Positions 17,392 through 26,555 of a stretch of 64,000 nucleotides of DNA are shown piece after piece. Within the stretch, counting starts at the first letter, position 1. Each line of letters opens with the position of its first letter. The notes under the pieces were generated by a model. It had not been told where the DNA came from. It made no database searches and saw nothing but the letters and a program-made list of their open reading frames with translations. The position numbers and the translations under genes are program-made. Origin of the DNA: Pseudomonas sp. MPC6 (GTDB taxonomy: Bacteria; Pseudomonadota; Gammaproteobacteria; Pseudomonadales; Pseudomonadaceae); NCBI RefSeq assembly GCF_006094435.1, contig NZ_CP034783.1:5297001-5361000 (forward strand), read 5' to 3'.

Positions 17392-19041
17392 TTATTCTTT
17401 GGCCAGCACACCGTCGATCACGGCACCGCGGCATCCGGCGAACATATCCAGATCCTGGTTGTAGACCTTGCTCTTGACCTCCAGCAGACCGAGCATCGAA
17501 TGGAACAGGTTGTCCTGGCTCAAGGGCCTCTCACGGCTCAGTTGCAGGCAGTGGGTGTCCACCGAGAAGGATTTTTGATAGGTGTCGGAGAACCAGGCCA
17601 GCATTGCGACATGCTTTTGTTGTTCCGGCGCCAGCAGGTAAGGCGTGCCATGAAGGAACAGGTTGTATTCGCCCAGGGACTCGCCGTGATCGGACAGGTA
17701 CAGCATCGCGGTATCGACTTTGTCCTGATTGCTGCGCAACAGATCGATCAGGGTCGACAGCACGTGGTCGGTGTACACCAGGGTGTTGTCGTAACCGTTG
17801 ACGATACTTTCGCGACTGCAATTGTTCAGCGCGTTGCTGTCGCAGACCGGGGTGAAGCGTTCGTACTCTTTCGGGTAGCGCTTGAAATACTCCGGACCGT
17901 GACTGCCCATCTGATGCAACACCAGGACCGTATCCTTATCCAGGGTATCGATGAAGTGCTGCAGCCCCTGCAGCAGAATTTCATCACGGCATTCACTGTT
18001 GGCGCACAGTACCGGGTCCTTGAGGTTGCTGACGTCCTGGAGGGTGACCCGATCGCAGGTGCCTTTGCAGCCCGATTGGTTATCGCGCCAGATTACGTCA
18101 AGACCGGCGCGCTTGAGTACGTCCAGCAAGCTCTCTTCGTTTTTCGCCTGGCTGGCGTTGTAATCCTTGCGGCCCATGTTGGAAAACATGCACGGCACCG
18201 ACACGGCTGTTTCCGTGCCGCAGGAATGCACATCGGTAAAGGCGATCAGGCCGGCTTCTTTATCCAGTTTTGGCGTGGTATCGCGGTCATAGCCGAGGAT
18301 GCCGAAATTCTCGGCCCGGGCGCTTTCTCCCACCACCAGTACGGTCAAGGATTTACGGGCATGGGTTTGCCCGGCCGGGTTTCTCTCGGCGTCTTCACCG
18401 ACTTTGACAAAAGGTTGCTGCGCGGAAACCACTTGTTCACGCAAGTAGCTGGCCGAGGCACCGATGTAGTTACTCGGCACCACCATCAAACGCAACTCAT
18501 GGTGATTGCGAAACAACGAAGACAAGCCCTGATAGTTGATCAAGGCAACGCCGCCCAAGACCGCGACTGAAGCGGCACACACCAGCACTTTACTTAACAG
18601 TTCACGGTGCCAGCGACGATAACTGATCGGTGTCTTCCACAACAGCCACGAAGGAAGAATGCCCAGCAACAGAATATAAACAAGTAGTTTTATCGAGAGT
18701 AAGTCGCGTACTTCCGTCGCATTGGTCTGTGCAAAGTTGCGCAGCATGCCAATGTCGATCATCACGCCATATTGACTCATGAAATAGGCCACGCCGGCAC
18801 TGACCATGAAGATCAGCGTCAGCACTGGTTTCATCACGCCCCGGAACGCCAGCAAGGTCAGCACAATGTTAAACACGGCGAGGATCATCACCCCGAACGC
18901 CACGCGCATGACCAGGCCTTTGCCGTCAGACGCGGTGATTGCAAACAGGTGCTTCCAGAGCACCAGATTGAACGCCGTTAATAACAAGGCGCTGGCAATC
19001 AGTGTCACCCACTCTGGGCGCACGGCTTTAATCTTCAACAT
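17392..19041 (-). CDS. eptA: Phosphoethanolamine transferase, EptA-like
   Basis: A 549-residue inner-membrane enzyme that transfers phosphoethanolamine to lipid A and lowers sensitivity to cationic peptides such as polymyxin. About five membrane segments (about 10-175) precede a periplasmic sulfatase-like domain. Its metal and catalytic elements are visible: VVGESARAENFGILGYDR, the nucleophile threonine in CGTETAVSVPC, LHQMGSHGP and YLSDHGESLGE, plus several disulfide-type cysteines. ATG 19041 (MLKIKAVRPEW) fits the family N-terminus. No PmrAB-type regulator is adjacent. Confidence 0.88.
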   Translation of the reverse strand: MLKIKAVRPEWVTLIASALLLTAFNLVLWKHLFAITASDGKGLVMRVAFGVMILAVFNIVLTLLAFRGVMKPVLTLIFMVSAGVAYFMSQYGVMIDIGMLRNFAQTNATEVRDLLSIKLLVYILLLGILPSWLLWKTPISYRRWHRELLSKVLVCAASVAVLGGVALINYQGLSSLFRNHHELRLMVVPSNYIGASASYLREQVVSAQQPFVKVGEDAERNPAGQTHARKSLTVLVVGESARAENFGILGYDRDTTPKLDKEAGLIAFTDVHSCGTETAVSVPCMFSNMGRKDYNASQAKNEESLLDVLKRAGLDVIWRDNQSGCKGTCDRVTLQDVSNLKDPVLCANSECRDEILLQGLQHFIDTLDKDTVLVLHQMGSHGPEYFKRYPKEYERFTPVCDSNALNNCSRESIVNGYDNTLVYTDHVLSTLIDLLRSNQDKVDTAMLYLSDHGESLGEYNLFLHGTPYLLAPEQQKHVAMLAWFSDTYQKSFSVDTHCLQLSRERPLSQDNLFHSMLGLLEVKSKVYNQDLDMFAGCRGAVIDGVLAKE

Positions 19042-19135
19042 GATGATTGGCTGATCCTGAAAAGAAGTGCTGTCGGCAAATGTGAAAATTTCATTTACCG
19101 CAGCGACACAAATTTTAAGCAGCCAACCATCAATT

Positions 19136-19170
19136 TTTTGTGAAAAAGAAGCCAACGATTAGTTGGCTTC
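19136..19170 (-). terminator. Rho-independent terminator of the glutamine synthetase-like gene
   Basis: Read on the minus strand, GAAGCCAAC-TAATC-GTTGGCTTC (9-bp perfect stem, 19148-19170) is followed by TTTTTCACAAAAAATT. It lies 50 bp after the stop of the PuuA-like gene and just before the eptA-like gene. Confidence 0.85.
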
Positions 19171-19220
19171 GGGGATTAACGCTTAACTTTTAGCTTATTT
19201 GAGAATGGTTCAGGTTCTGT

Positions 19221-20603
19221 TCAGGCTTGATGCAAATACCAGCGCCAGTCCTGCTCACCGACTTCACCCATGAATTGTCGGTATTCGGCACGCTTCACCG
19301 CCAGATAAACCCCAAGAAACTCGGCGCCGAATGCCTCCCGCGCCCAGCTCGAACCTTCCAGCGCCCGCAACGTCGTCAGCCAGTCCGTCGGCAACAGTTT
19401 CGTCGCCTGGGCGTAACCATTGCCCTCCACCGGTGCGCCCGGGTCGAGTTGCTCGCGAATGCCGCGATGGATACCCGCCAGGATCGCCGCCGCCGCCAGA
19501 TACGGGTTGGCGTCGGCGCCGCAGATACGATGCTCGATATGCCGCGAGAACGCCGGCCCGCCGGGCACACGCAAACTCACGGTGCGATTGTCCACGCCCC
19601 AGGTAACCGCCAGCGGCGCGTAGCTGTTGGTCTGGAAACGGCGGTAAGAGTTGGCGTTGGGACAGAACAGCAACAACGAATCGAGCAACGTGCCGAGCAT
19701 CCCTGCGACTGCCTGTTTCAGCAGCGGGGTGCCATCCGGGGCTTCGCTGGCGAACAGGTTGTTGCCGTCCTTATCCGCCAGGCTGACGTGCATGTGCATC
19801 CCGGTGCCCGCCAGGTCATCGAAGGGTTTGGCCATGAAGCATGCCGTCATCCCGTGCTTGTGTGCCACGCCCTTGACCAGCCTTTTGTAACGCACCGCTT
19901 CGTCCATCGCCTGCAAGGCGTCAGTGCGGTGTTCGAGGGTGATTTCCACCTGCCCCGGCGCGTATTCGGATATCGCCGTGCGCGCCGGAATGCCCTGGAG
20001 CTTACAGGCGCTGTAGAGGTCGGCCAGGAACGGCTCGATCTGCTCCAGCTCACGCAAGCCGTAGACCTGGGTCCCACGCGGACGCCCGCCATCGACATCC
20101 CGCGCCGGCTGCGGCCGTCCGTTGCTGTCGCGCTGCTGATCCAGCAGGTAGAACTCCAGCTCCGCCGCCATGACCGGGTAATAGCCGTCGGCCTGCAAAC
20201 CTTCGATGACTTTCGCCAGCAGATGCCGTGGATCGGCAATGGTCGCGGGCATGCCCTCTTTCGGGTGCATGCTGACCTGCACCGCCGCGGTCGGAATCAA
20301 TCGCCACGGCATGCGCGTCAGACTGCCGCTGATCGGGTAGGCCCGGCAATCGATATCACCGACGTCCCAGACCAGCCCGGAATTTTCCACGTCATCACCG
20401 TTGATGGTCAGGCCGAGGATGGTGCTCGGCAAAGGCCGCCCGCTTTCATACACCGCCAGCAACTCATCGCGGTGCAGCAACTTGCCCCGGGGTACGCCGT
20501 TGTTGTCGAGGATGAACAACTCGAACATCTCGATATCCGGGTTCTGCTCGAGGAAGGTCAAGGCTTCTTGTGTGGAGGCGAAGGAGGTCGTGGCACAACT
20601 CAT
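19221..20603 (-). CDS. Glutamine synthetase family, PuuA-like (gamma-glutamylpolyamine synthetase)
   Basis: A 460-residue glutamine synthetase-fold ligase. The catalytic elements are MAAELEFYLLD (about 142-152), EYAPGQVEITLEH (about 212-224) and GTGMHMHVSLAD (about 265-276), with NANSYRRF and RVPGGPAF near the ATP site. The sequence fits the PuuA/GlnA-like branch that ligates glutamate to putrescine or other amines rather than ammonia. ATG 20603 is chosen over 20609 because AAGAG is 8 bp upstream. No other puu gene adjoins it, so the substrate is uncertain. Confidence 0.85.
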   Translation of the reverse strand: MSCATTSFASTQEALTFLEQNPDIEMFELFILDNNGVPRGKLLHRDELLAVYESGRPLPSTILGLTINGDDVENSGLVWDVGDIDCRAYPISGSLTRMPWRLIPTAAVQVSMHPKEGMPATIADPRHLLAKVIEGLQADGYYPVMAAELEFYLLDQQRDSNGRPQPARDVDGGRPRGTQVYGLRELEQIEPFLADLYSACKLQGIPARTAISEYAPGQVEITLEHRTDALQAMDEAVRYKRLVKGVAHKHGMTACFMAKPFDDLAGTGMHMHVSLADKDGNNLFASEAPDGTPLLKQAVAGMLGTLLDSLLLFCPNANSYRRFQTNSYAPLAVTWGVDNRTVSLRVPGGPAFSRHIEHRICGADANPYLAAAAILAGIHRGIREQLDPGAPVEGNGYAQATKLLPTDWLTTLRALEGSSWAREAFGAEFLGVYLAVKRAEYRQFMGEVGEQDWRWYLHQA

Positions 20604-21111
20604 GGGCATTCTCTTGTATTCGCGTCAGGCAAACGCACAGGCGCTGCCGATTTGATCCCGGCGCACAGCACGGGACCTGTAGGAACAATCAACGGAAAAG
20701 GCAGGAGTCCGGCGGGCGCGCGTGACGACAATGCCACAGCGCCCAAAAGGCGAGTTCGGAAGGGAGTGCAACCGGACTATCGTCCATAGAGAAGACCGCG
20801 GTAAACACATAAGCGGCAGCGTCACACGGGTGGTCAAGTCGTTAAATCGGGATTTGAAGAACTTTGGGTGTGGGTTGGCTAAACATTCACAGTCCCTGTA
20901 GGAGCGAGCTTGCTCGCGATGGTCTTTAACGATAACGCGTGCTTACTAGCTAAACGCGGCGCTCTTAAGTCCATCGCGAGCAAGCTCGCTCCTACAGGGT
21001 GCTGTGTTCCGACAGTAATATTTAATTTCTAGATACCACCCCGGACATTCTGATTTGCGGCCTCCACCCCTCCAGCGCCTAATCGGTTCCTTGTCATACT
21101 AGGTCCGATTG
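20604..21111. other. 508-bp divergent intergenic region
   Basis: Holds the upstream regions of the PuuA-like gene (minus) and the CynX-type transporter gene (plus), and one REPIN-like pair near 20896-20999. No convincing coding frame was seen. The last 110 bp before the transporter are free of repeats. Confidence 0.6.
20896..21000. repeat. REPIN-like inverted pair (GTAGGAGCGAGCTTGCTCGCGA type)
   Basis: CTGTAGGAGCGAGCTTGCTC GCGATGG at about 20897-20923 faces CCATCGCGAGCAAGCTCGCT CCTACAGG at about 20972-20999. The inverted repeat is perfect, about 27 bp per arm, around a central spacer of about 48 bp. Confidence 0.85.
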
Positions 21112-22296
21112 ATGGAAAACGTCCGCGCAACCTCCCGCCCTGCCCTCTGGCTGATGGCCGGCATCATTCTCGTAGCCCTGAACCTGCGCCCCTCCATGGC
21201 CGCCGTCGGTCCTTTGTTATCCGCCATTCGCGGCGACATCGCGCTGAGTTTCAGCCTGGCCTCGCTGCTGACCATGCTGCCAGTGATGGCGATGGGGCTG
21301 GCGATGTTCTTCGGTCTCCGGGTCAGCCAACGACTCGGGGAACAACGTACCGTGGTGCTCTCGTTGCTGATTATCGGCATCGCCACCGTGTCGCGCCTGT
21401 TCCTCGATTCGGCGGTCGAACTGATCCTCAGCGCCGTGCTGGCCGGTATCGGTATCGCGCTGATCCAGGCCGTGATGCCGGCGCTGATCAAATCCCGCTT
21501 CAGCGATAACGTATCCGTGTGCATGGGCCTCTACGTCACCTCGATCATGGGCGGCGCCGCCATCGCCGCGTCTTTCGCCCCCCTTGTGATGGCGCGGACC
21601 GGCAGTTGGCGCGTGGGCCTGGCGATCTGGGCGGCGCTGGCGCTGGTGGCGTTGCTGGTCTGGGGCGGCCGGCGCTCAGGGATGCCGACGCCGGTTTCGG
21701 CGTCATCACCTGACGCATCCTTCTTCGGCAATTCCCGCGCCTGGTTGCTGGCGCTGTTCTTTGGCCTCGGAACAGCGTCCTACACCTGTGTGCTGGCCTG
21801 GCTGGCGCCGTACTACGTGGAAAAGGGCTGGAGCGAACAGAACGCCGGGTTGCTCCTGGGTTTCCTGACCGCCATGGAAGTGTTGTCCGGCCTGGTGACG
21901 CCGGCCATCGCCAACCGCAGCCGCGACCGACGCCTCGTGCTGGTGGTGTTGCTGGCACTGATCATGGCCGGGTTCTGCGGGCTGATTCTCGGCCCGCAAC
22001 ACCTCAGCCTGTTATGGCCGTGCCTGTTGGGGCTGGGCATCGGCGGGTTGTTTCCGATGAACCTGATCGTGTCGCTGGATCACCTGGACAACCCCCGGCG
22101 AGCCGGTGGACTGACCGCCTTCGTACAAGGCATCGGCTACCTGATCGCCGGTCTCTCGCCGCTGTTGGCCGGGATGACCCGCGATCAACTCGGCAGCTTC
22201 GAGTGGGCCTGGTGGTCACTGACCGGCGTCACGGCGCTGATGATCCTGATGGTCTTGCGCTTCGATCCACGGCACTACGCCAGACACATCAGCTAA
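21112..22296 (+). CDS. CynX/NimT family MFS transporter
   Basis: A 394-residue protein with about 12 membrane segments. The opening segment GIILVALNLRPSMAAVGPLL is typical of the CynX/NimT branch of the major facilitator superfamily (cyanate or nitroimidazole transport annotations). Loop 2-3 contains FFGLRVSQRLGEQ. ATG 21112 is used rather than the adjacent TTG; AGGT lies 8 bp upstream. No cyanase or other linked enzyme gene is present, so the substrate is unknown. Confidence 0.85.
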   Translation: MENVRATSRPALWLMAGIILVALNLRPSMAAVGPLLSAIRGDIALSFSLASLLTMLPVMAMGLAMFFGLRVSQRLGEQRTVVLSLLIIGIATVSRLFLDSAVELILSAVLAGIGIALIQAVMPALIKSRFSDNVSVCMGLYVTSIMGGAAIAASFAPLVMARTGSWRVGLAIWAALALVALLVWGGRRSGMPTPVSASSPDASFFGNSRAWLLALFFGLGTASYTCVLAWLAPYYVEKGWSEQNAGLLLGFLTAMEVLSGLVTPAIANRSRDRRLVLVVLLALIMAGFCGLILGPQHLSLLWPCLLGLGIGGLFPMNLIVSLDHLDNPRRAGGLTAFVQGIGYLIAGLSPLLAGMTRDQLGSFEWAWWSLTGVTALMILMVLRFDPRHYARHIS

Positions 22297-22510
22297 TCTG
22301 GAACGGGCGATCGGGGTCATGCATTGGCACGCGACCACTGTCGATGCCCAGGCGCCGCGCAATGCTTGCCGCCTTGCAAAAGCTCAAGGCTTATGGCAAC
22401 CGCCTCACAACTATCAGCGAAACTTCCCACAAGGCATTTTCCTGACACCATCGTTCCGCTAGGATCTTGCGCACACGTTTGCGCATGTTCAGCGCAAGGA
22501 ACGCAGCGAG

Positions 22511-23446
22511 ATGGAATGGATGCTGAACAGCAATTTGCTTAGAAAGCTCGACATGCAAGACCTCATGGTGTTTGTCGCCGTGTACGAGCAAAGCAGCGTC
22601 ACCGGTGTCGCCGAGACACTCTGCGTCAGCCAGTCCACCGTGAGCTATTGCCTGAAAAAGCTGCGCACCAGTTTCGAAGATGAGCTGTTCATCAATACCC
22701 GCGCCGGCATGCGCCCCACCGGCAAAGCCAGCACCATGTACTCCCACGTGCTGAAAATCCTCGAAAGCATCAACCTGTGTCACGCCAGCGCCCAGACGTT
22801 CGACCCGACCTTGCAGTCCATCACGTTCAACATCTGTGCCCCGGAGTACTTCGAGCAACTGATCCTGCCGCGCCTGCTGAAACGCTTGGATTTCGCCGGC
22901 CTGCCGGTGATGATCAACATGCACAAGCTCGAAACCGACATCCCGACCGAGGCACTGCGCGATGGCAGCCTGGACCTGGTGATTTGCTTCGGCCCCCACT
23001 TCCATCGCAGCCACAGCGACCTCAACTCCCGGGTATTGCTGGAGGATGAGCTGGTCTGTGTCTTCGATAAGCGCGCCCCACCGCTGGAGCTGCCGCTAAG
23101 CCTGCAAGCCTACGTCGCCCGCCGGCATGTGTTTCCGACACCCTGGACGTCCAACACCAACATGGTCGATGGCTGGCTGGCGCAGCAGGCGCAAAAACGG
23201 CAAATCGTCGCCCGCGCCAACAGCTACAGCGCGGCGCTGAAAATGATCACCGGCACCGACTTCATCGTGACCCTGCCCCGACGCATCCAGCCATTGCTGG
23301 CCAGCGAGGCGATCTTCAAGCATTGCGAAGCGCCCGTCGGCTTGCCGGGGTTCACCCTCGATATGCAGTGGAGCCAAAGGGCCGATCAGGACAGCGCCAA
23401 TACCTGGTTGCGCAAACAAGTGGCCCAAGCCTGCATCGAGCAGTAA
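22511..23446 (+). CDS. LysR-family transcriptional regulator
   Basis: A 311-residue regulator with the N-terminal helix-turn-helix at about 15-75 (VAETLCVSQSTVSYCLKKLR) and a substrate-binding-like C-terminal domain. The DLMVFVAVYEQSSVTGVAE opening places it in the NodD/LeuO-like part of the family. It is convergent with the small isomerase gene (12 bp between the stops). ATG 22511 or 22520 are both possible. Target unknown. Confidence 0.88.
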   Translation: MEWMLNSNLLRKLDMQDLMVFVAVYEQSSVTGVAETLCVSQSTVSYCLKKLRTSFEDELFINTRAGMRPTGKASTMYSHVLKILESINLCHASAQTFDPTLQSITFNICAPEYFEQLILPRLLKRLDFAGLPVMINMHKLETDIPTEALRDGSLDLVICFGPHFHRSHSDLNSRVLLEDELVCVFDKRAPPLELPLSLQAYVARRHVFPTPWTSNTNMVDGWLAQQAQKRQIVARANSYSAALKMITGTDFIVTLPRRIQPLLASEAIFKHCEAPVGLPGFTLDMQWSQRADQDSANTWLRKQVAQACIEQ

Positions 23447-23458
23447 AAGGCCTGAGAC

Positions 23459-23824
23459 TCAGTGACCAATGGCAATCTTGGTGTAGGACTCGCGATCGAT
23501 GTCGAGAATTTCCACGGCCAGCTGGACTTCAATGCCCGTTGGCCATTGACACAGGTCCTGCACCACCGCCAGCAGGCTGTCCGACAACTGCTTCTTGATC
23601 TGCCCTGAGCGACCACTCAATAACGCCAGCTTCACATGCACGAACGCCCGTTCAGCCATTGCCGTACCGACCTTGAACGTCTCGACCTTTACCGCCCGGC
23701 TCTTGATGTCGAATTCGGCAGCGAACTGACCGGAAGCCACCAGCGCATTGTTGAGCCGGATCAATGCCACGTCGGCATTCAGATCAGGCAGGTTGGCGGT
23801 GTATTCCATGTGCAGATGAGGCAT
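23459..23824 (-). CDS. 5-carboxymethyl-2-hydroxymuconate delta-isomerase-like protein
   Basis: A 121-residue tautomerase-superfamily protein of the HpaF/CHMI family. Residue 2 is proline (MPHLHMEYTANL), which becomes the catalytic N-terminal proline after Met removal. CHMI works in homoprotocatechuate (4-hydroxyphenylacetate) degradation, but no other hpa gene is near, so it is an orphan here. It lies between two LysR genes, 57 bp downstream of the second, on the same strand as it. Confidence 0.88.
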   Translation of the reverse strand: MPHLHMEYTANLPDLNADVALIRLNNALVASGQFAAEFDIKSRAVKVETFKVGTAMAERAFVHVKLALLSGRSGQIKKQLSDSLLAVVQDLCQWPTGIEVQLAVEILDIDRESYTKIAIGH

Positions 23825-23881
23825 GACGGTGCTCCTGAAAGTGGGCGGAAGGGTCGTAGATATAACACAGCGGTGCCCTGC

Positions 23882-24808
23882 TCACTCTGGCAGCGGCAAC
23901 ATCGCGCGCTCACCCATGAATGCCTCCAGCCGCGACCGCAACCAGCGCTCGGCCGGATCGGTATCGACATGGCTGAGCCAGACCATCGACAGGTCCAGGG
24001 TCGGCGCCTGGAACGGAATGGGTTCCCTGAACAGCACCCCGGACGCGGCCATCGCCTCGGCGGTGTAATCCGGCAGGCTGGCAATCAGATCAGTCCCGGC
24101 GAGCAAGGCCGGCAATGAACTGTATTGCGGCACCGAGAGCACCACATGGCGCGTCCGGCCAATCTCCGCCAGCCACTCATCGGCATAACCGCTGATATTG
24201 GCGGTGTGGGACACCAGCACGTGGGGACGCTGGCAATATTCATCGAGGGTCAGCGGCGTATCGGACGCATCGGCGCGCAATATATTGGGCTGGATATGCC
24301 GCAGCAACTTGCGCTTGGCATTGGCCGGTAACCCGCGGGTCTGGCTGATGCCGACGGTGATATCACCGGACGCCAGCAAATCCGGAATCCGCCAGTAATC
24401 GACATGCTGCACCACGAACACCACCTTCGGCGCTTCCTGGCGCAAGGCCCGCAGCAACGGCGGCAGCAGGCCAAACTCGACATCGTCCGACAGCCCGATA
24501 CGGAAGGTCATGGTGCTGCTGATGGGGTCGAAATCATGGGTCAGGCTCAAGGCCACCGACAACGAATCCAGCGCCGGCGACAGGTGCCGAATAATCTCCT
24601 CGGCCCGCGCCGTCGGCTCCATGCGATGGCCGACGCGAATGAACAGCGGATCGTTGAACATCACACGTAAGCGATTAAGGGCCGAACTGATGGTCGGCTG
24701 ACCGAGAAACAACTTCTCCGCCACGCGCGTGACATTGCGTTCGAGCATCAAGGTCTCGAACACCACCATCAGGTTGATATCGGCCTTGCGTAGTTCATTG
24801 CGATTCAT
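23882..24808 (-). CDS. LysR-family transcriptional regulator
   Basis: A 308-residue LysR-type protein. The helix-turn-helix is at about 10-70 (VTRVAEKLFLGQPTISSALN), and the effector domain opens with TMTFRIGLSDDVEFGLLPPL. It precedes the CHMI-like gene on the same strand with a 57-bp gap, so the two could be cotranscribed. Its target is not clear. Confidence 0.88.
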   Translation of the reverse strand: MNRNELRKADINLMVVFETLMLERNVTRVAEKLFLGQPTISSALNRLRVMFNDPLFIRVGHRMEPTARAEEIIRHLSPALDSLSVALSLTHDFDPISSTMTFRIGLSDDVEFGLLPPLLRALRQEAPKVVFVVQHVDYWRIPDLLASGDITVGISQTRGLPANAKRKLLRHIQPNILRADASDTPLTLDEYCQRPHVLVSHTANISGYADEWLAEIGRTRHVVLSVPQYSSLPALLAGTDLIASLPDYTAEAMAASGVLFREPIPFQAPTLDLSMVWLSHVDTDPAERWLRSRLEAFMGERAMLPLPE

Positions 24809-24931
24809 CCACTGATCCCGATCCCTGTATCTGCCGACAGTTTAGGTAGGTGTCTCAATCGGCGTCTATGCGACCAAGTGAATAGGTTGATGCAGTTTGC
24901 GTTTAATGTCCGAAAGCGGCCTGATACCGGT

Positions 24932-25276
24932 TCACTGATTTTTCTGCCGAGTTGAATCGTCAGCGGGTAGGACCGGAGGAGATTCGGGCATCAGCGGCGC
25001 ATCTTCATCAGGCGTTGTCTGAGGTTGAGCCACTACCGTCGGGGTGACCGGATCAGGGAAAGGCAGGAAAAGTCGGACAATCCATCCGATCAGTGACAGA
25101 AGCCCGAAGGTAACGAAGCCAAAGATCAGCCCGACAACCAAAATGCTCAGGGGGTGGATTTGCTCTGCGTCAGGGCTTTCCAGCATGTAGCGAGAAGCCT
25201 GGACAGCCGCGTACAGGCAGGCCGCCACGGCTGCCAGCAGCTTTACGACCAACCAGAGCCGTTGCCCTCTGTTCAT
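24932..25276 (-). CDS. Hypothetical two-pass membrane protein
   Basis: A 114-residue protein with two hydrophobic segments (about 8-28 and 42-70) and a Pro/Asp-rich soluble tail (about 72-114). No family recognised. CAACAGAGGGC-type sequence near the ATG gives no clear ribosome site choice. It lies just outside the proposed left edge of the accessory block. Confidence 0.6.
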   Translation of the reverse strand: MNRGQRLWLVVKLLAAVAACLYAAVQASRYMLESPDAEQIHPLSILVVGLIFGFVTFGLLSLIGWIVRLFLPFPDPVTPTVVAQPQTTPDEDAPLMPESPPVLPADDSTRQKNQ

Positions 25277-25361
25277 GCACTACCCCGTCAGCAGGTGATT
25301 TGCTCTGTATTGCATGATAGCTAATGAGCTGGATGCGCCTTCTCTTGATCTGGAAAACAAC

Positions 25362-25396
25362 AAAACCCCATAACTTGTCCAGCTACGAGGCTTTTC
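25362..25396 (-). terminator. Terminator of tacAT, a diverged copy of the tRNA-Ser terminator
   Basis: On the minus strand, AAAAGCCTCGTAGCTGGACA followed by AGTTATGGGGTTTTGTTGTTTT can form a stem (AAAA/TTTT and CCTC/GGGG with a bulged G) ending in a T-rich run. By eye about 84 percent of some 43 positions match the tRNA-Ser terminator at 39210-39250, including flanking bases to CATGTA. It lies 12 bp after the tacT stop. Confidence 0.6.
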
Positions 25397-25407
25397 TATG
25401 TATTACG

Positions 25408-25959
25408 TTATTCAGTCGTATCGACAATCGCCCGCAGGATCGGCTCGATGCTGACGAGCATGGGAACTCCTCCCCTGGTATCGGGCCCGCTCAGGGATTG
25501 AAAACCCAAAGACTCGTAATACGAAACTGCATTCGGCGCCGCATCCAGATACAAACCTCTGATAGGCACCTCGTTGTGAACCTTGGCCGCCTGGATAAAT
25601 GTATGTCTCAGGATTTCCTGTCCAATTCCAAGCCCCTGATATCGACGGTCCACACCGAACATCACCATCCGCACCACGGGCAACTGAGACGGCAGGTTCG
25701 ATTTTTTGATGGCCGATTTCGCTAGCGTTCTGTCAATGTGCCCCAGCGTGAGCGTACCAAAGCCAACGACTTCGCTCGCAGGGTTAATCGCACCAATACC
25801 CCGGATGTTTTCGCTCTTCAGGGCACGCTTCAAACCGCTTTTGTAGTACTCGTCCATCATGGCAAGCCCACAATCGAAATCTTTCAGATAAAGGTAAGTC
25901 TCAAGACGAACCTGCAAATGGTTGTCGATTTCATAAGCCGGAGCCGCTTTTGTCCCCAT
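25408..25959 (-). CDS. GNAT acetyltransferase toxin, TacT-like
   Basis: A 183-residue GNAT-fold protein. The acetyl-CoA pyrophosphate loop is RRYQGLGIGQEIL (105-117) and the C-terminal part has NAVSYYESLGF (143-153), with the tyrosine typical of TacT/AtaT toxins. These toxins acetylate the amino group of charged tRNA and stop translation. The gene overlaps the DUF1778 antitoxin gene by 29 bp, the standard module layout. The toxin appears intact. Confidence 0.85.
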   Translation of the reverse strand: MGTKAAPAYEIDNHLQVRLETYLYLKDFDCGLAMMDEYYKSGLKRALKSENIRGIGAINPASEVVGFGTLTLGHIDRTLAKSAIKKSNLPSQLPVVRMVMFGVDRRYQGLGIGQEILRHTFIQAAKVHNEVPIRGLYLDAAPNAVSYYESLGFQSLSGPDTRGGVPMLVSIEPILRAIVDTTE

Positions 25960-26236
25960 GCTTCCCTCTCATCAGGTTCAGTAACCCAGGCGTTGGAGCC
26001 GTATCCTCGTTAAGGATCTCCAGGGCTCGGGCATAGGCTTGTTCCGACACTTCGATACGCCGATGTTTTTCCATCACCTCCTCCGCCTTCTCAAAGGCAG
26101 ACGAAATAATGAAAGAAGTCATATCAAGCCCAGAGATTGAAGCGGCCTTGCGGATGAACTCCTTCGCGACGTCCGTGGTTTTGAGTTCAAGCCGCGCATT
26201 TTTTGGTGCTTTGAGAATTTCGTTAATTTCTATCAT
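25931..26236 (-). CDS. DUF1778 antitoxin, TacA-like
   Basis: A 101-residue protein with an N-terminal ribbon-helix-helix region (ARLELKTTDVAKEFIRKAAS, about 14-33, then GLDMTSFIISSAFEKAEEV) and a C-terminal tail that in this family binds the GNAT toxin. It precedes and overlaps tacT. Such antitoxins also repress their own promoter, so the 26237-26330 stretch should contain the operator. GGGGA lies 6 bp before the ATG. Confidence 0.85.
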   Translation of the reverse strand: MIEINEILKAPKNARLELKTTDVAKEFIRKAASISGLDMTSFIISSAFEKAEEVMEKHRRIEVSEQAYARALEILNEDTAPTPGLLNLMRGKHGDKSGSGL

Positions 26237-26555
26237 GGGATGTCCCCGTTTTCAGAGCGTATATTTCCTTACTGAGTGTCATTTTGTTGCATCCCCAGAT
26301 GACCCGTGAGCAAGCGCTTTATCTCTGCTCGTATCAGAGGTCTTCAATCAATGTACGGATGTTAGACGTATAGCCAGACGAGCGTCAACCTCCATCCGTA
26401 CAGTAGCCGTACGCGGCAGCTATCTGAAAAGTGAAACGTCGCATGCAAGTGATCCTCACGCTCTGGAGGGATGATCCGGCTCGCTGAACTCTCGATACAG
26501 TTGTAGGCAAAATCCGAGAGTTGCGCGTTATCCGGACCCGAGGGAACGACCGGAT
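26237..26555. other. 319-bp gap: tacAT promoter region and two repeats
   Basis: Contains the tacA upstream region, an inverted repeat TGTACGGATG (26352-26361) / CATCCGTACA (26393-26402), and a 33-nt segment (26489-26521) also found at 38669-38701. A 65-codon minus-strand frame (26362-26559) covers the repeat and encodes LSDFAYNCIES, but it has no family match or ribosome site. No other gene is seen. Confidence 0.6.
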
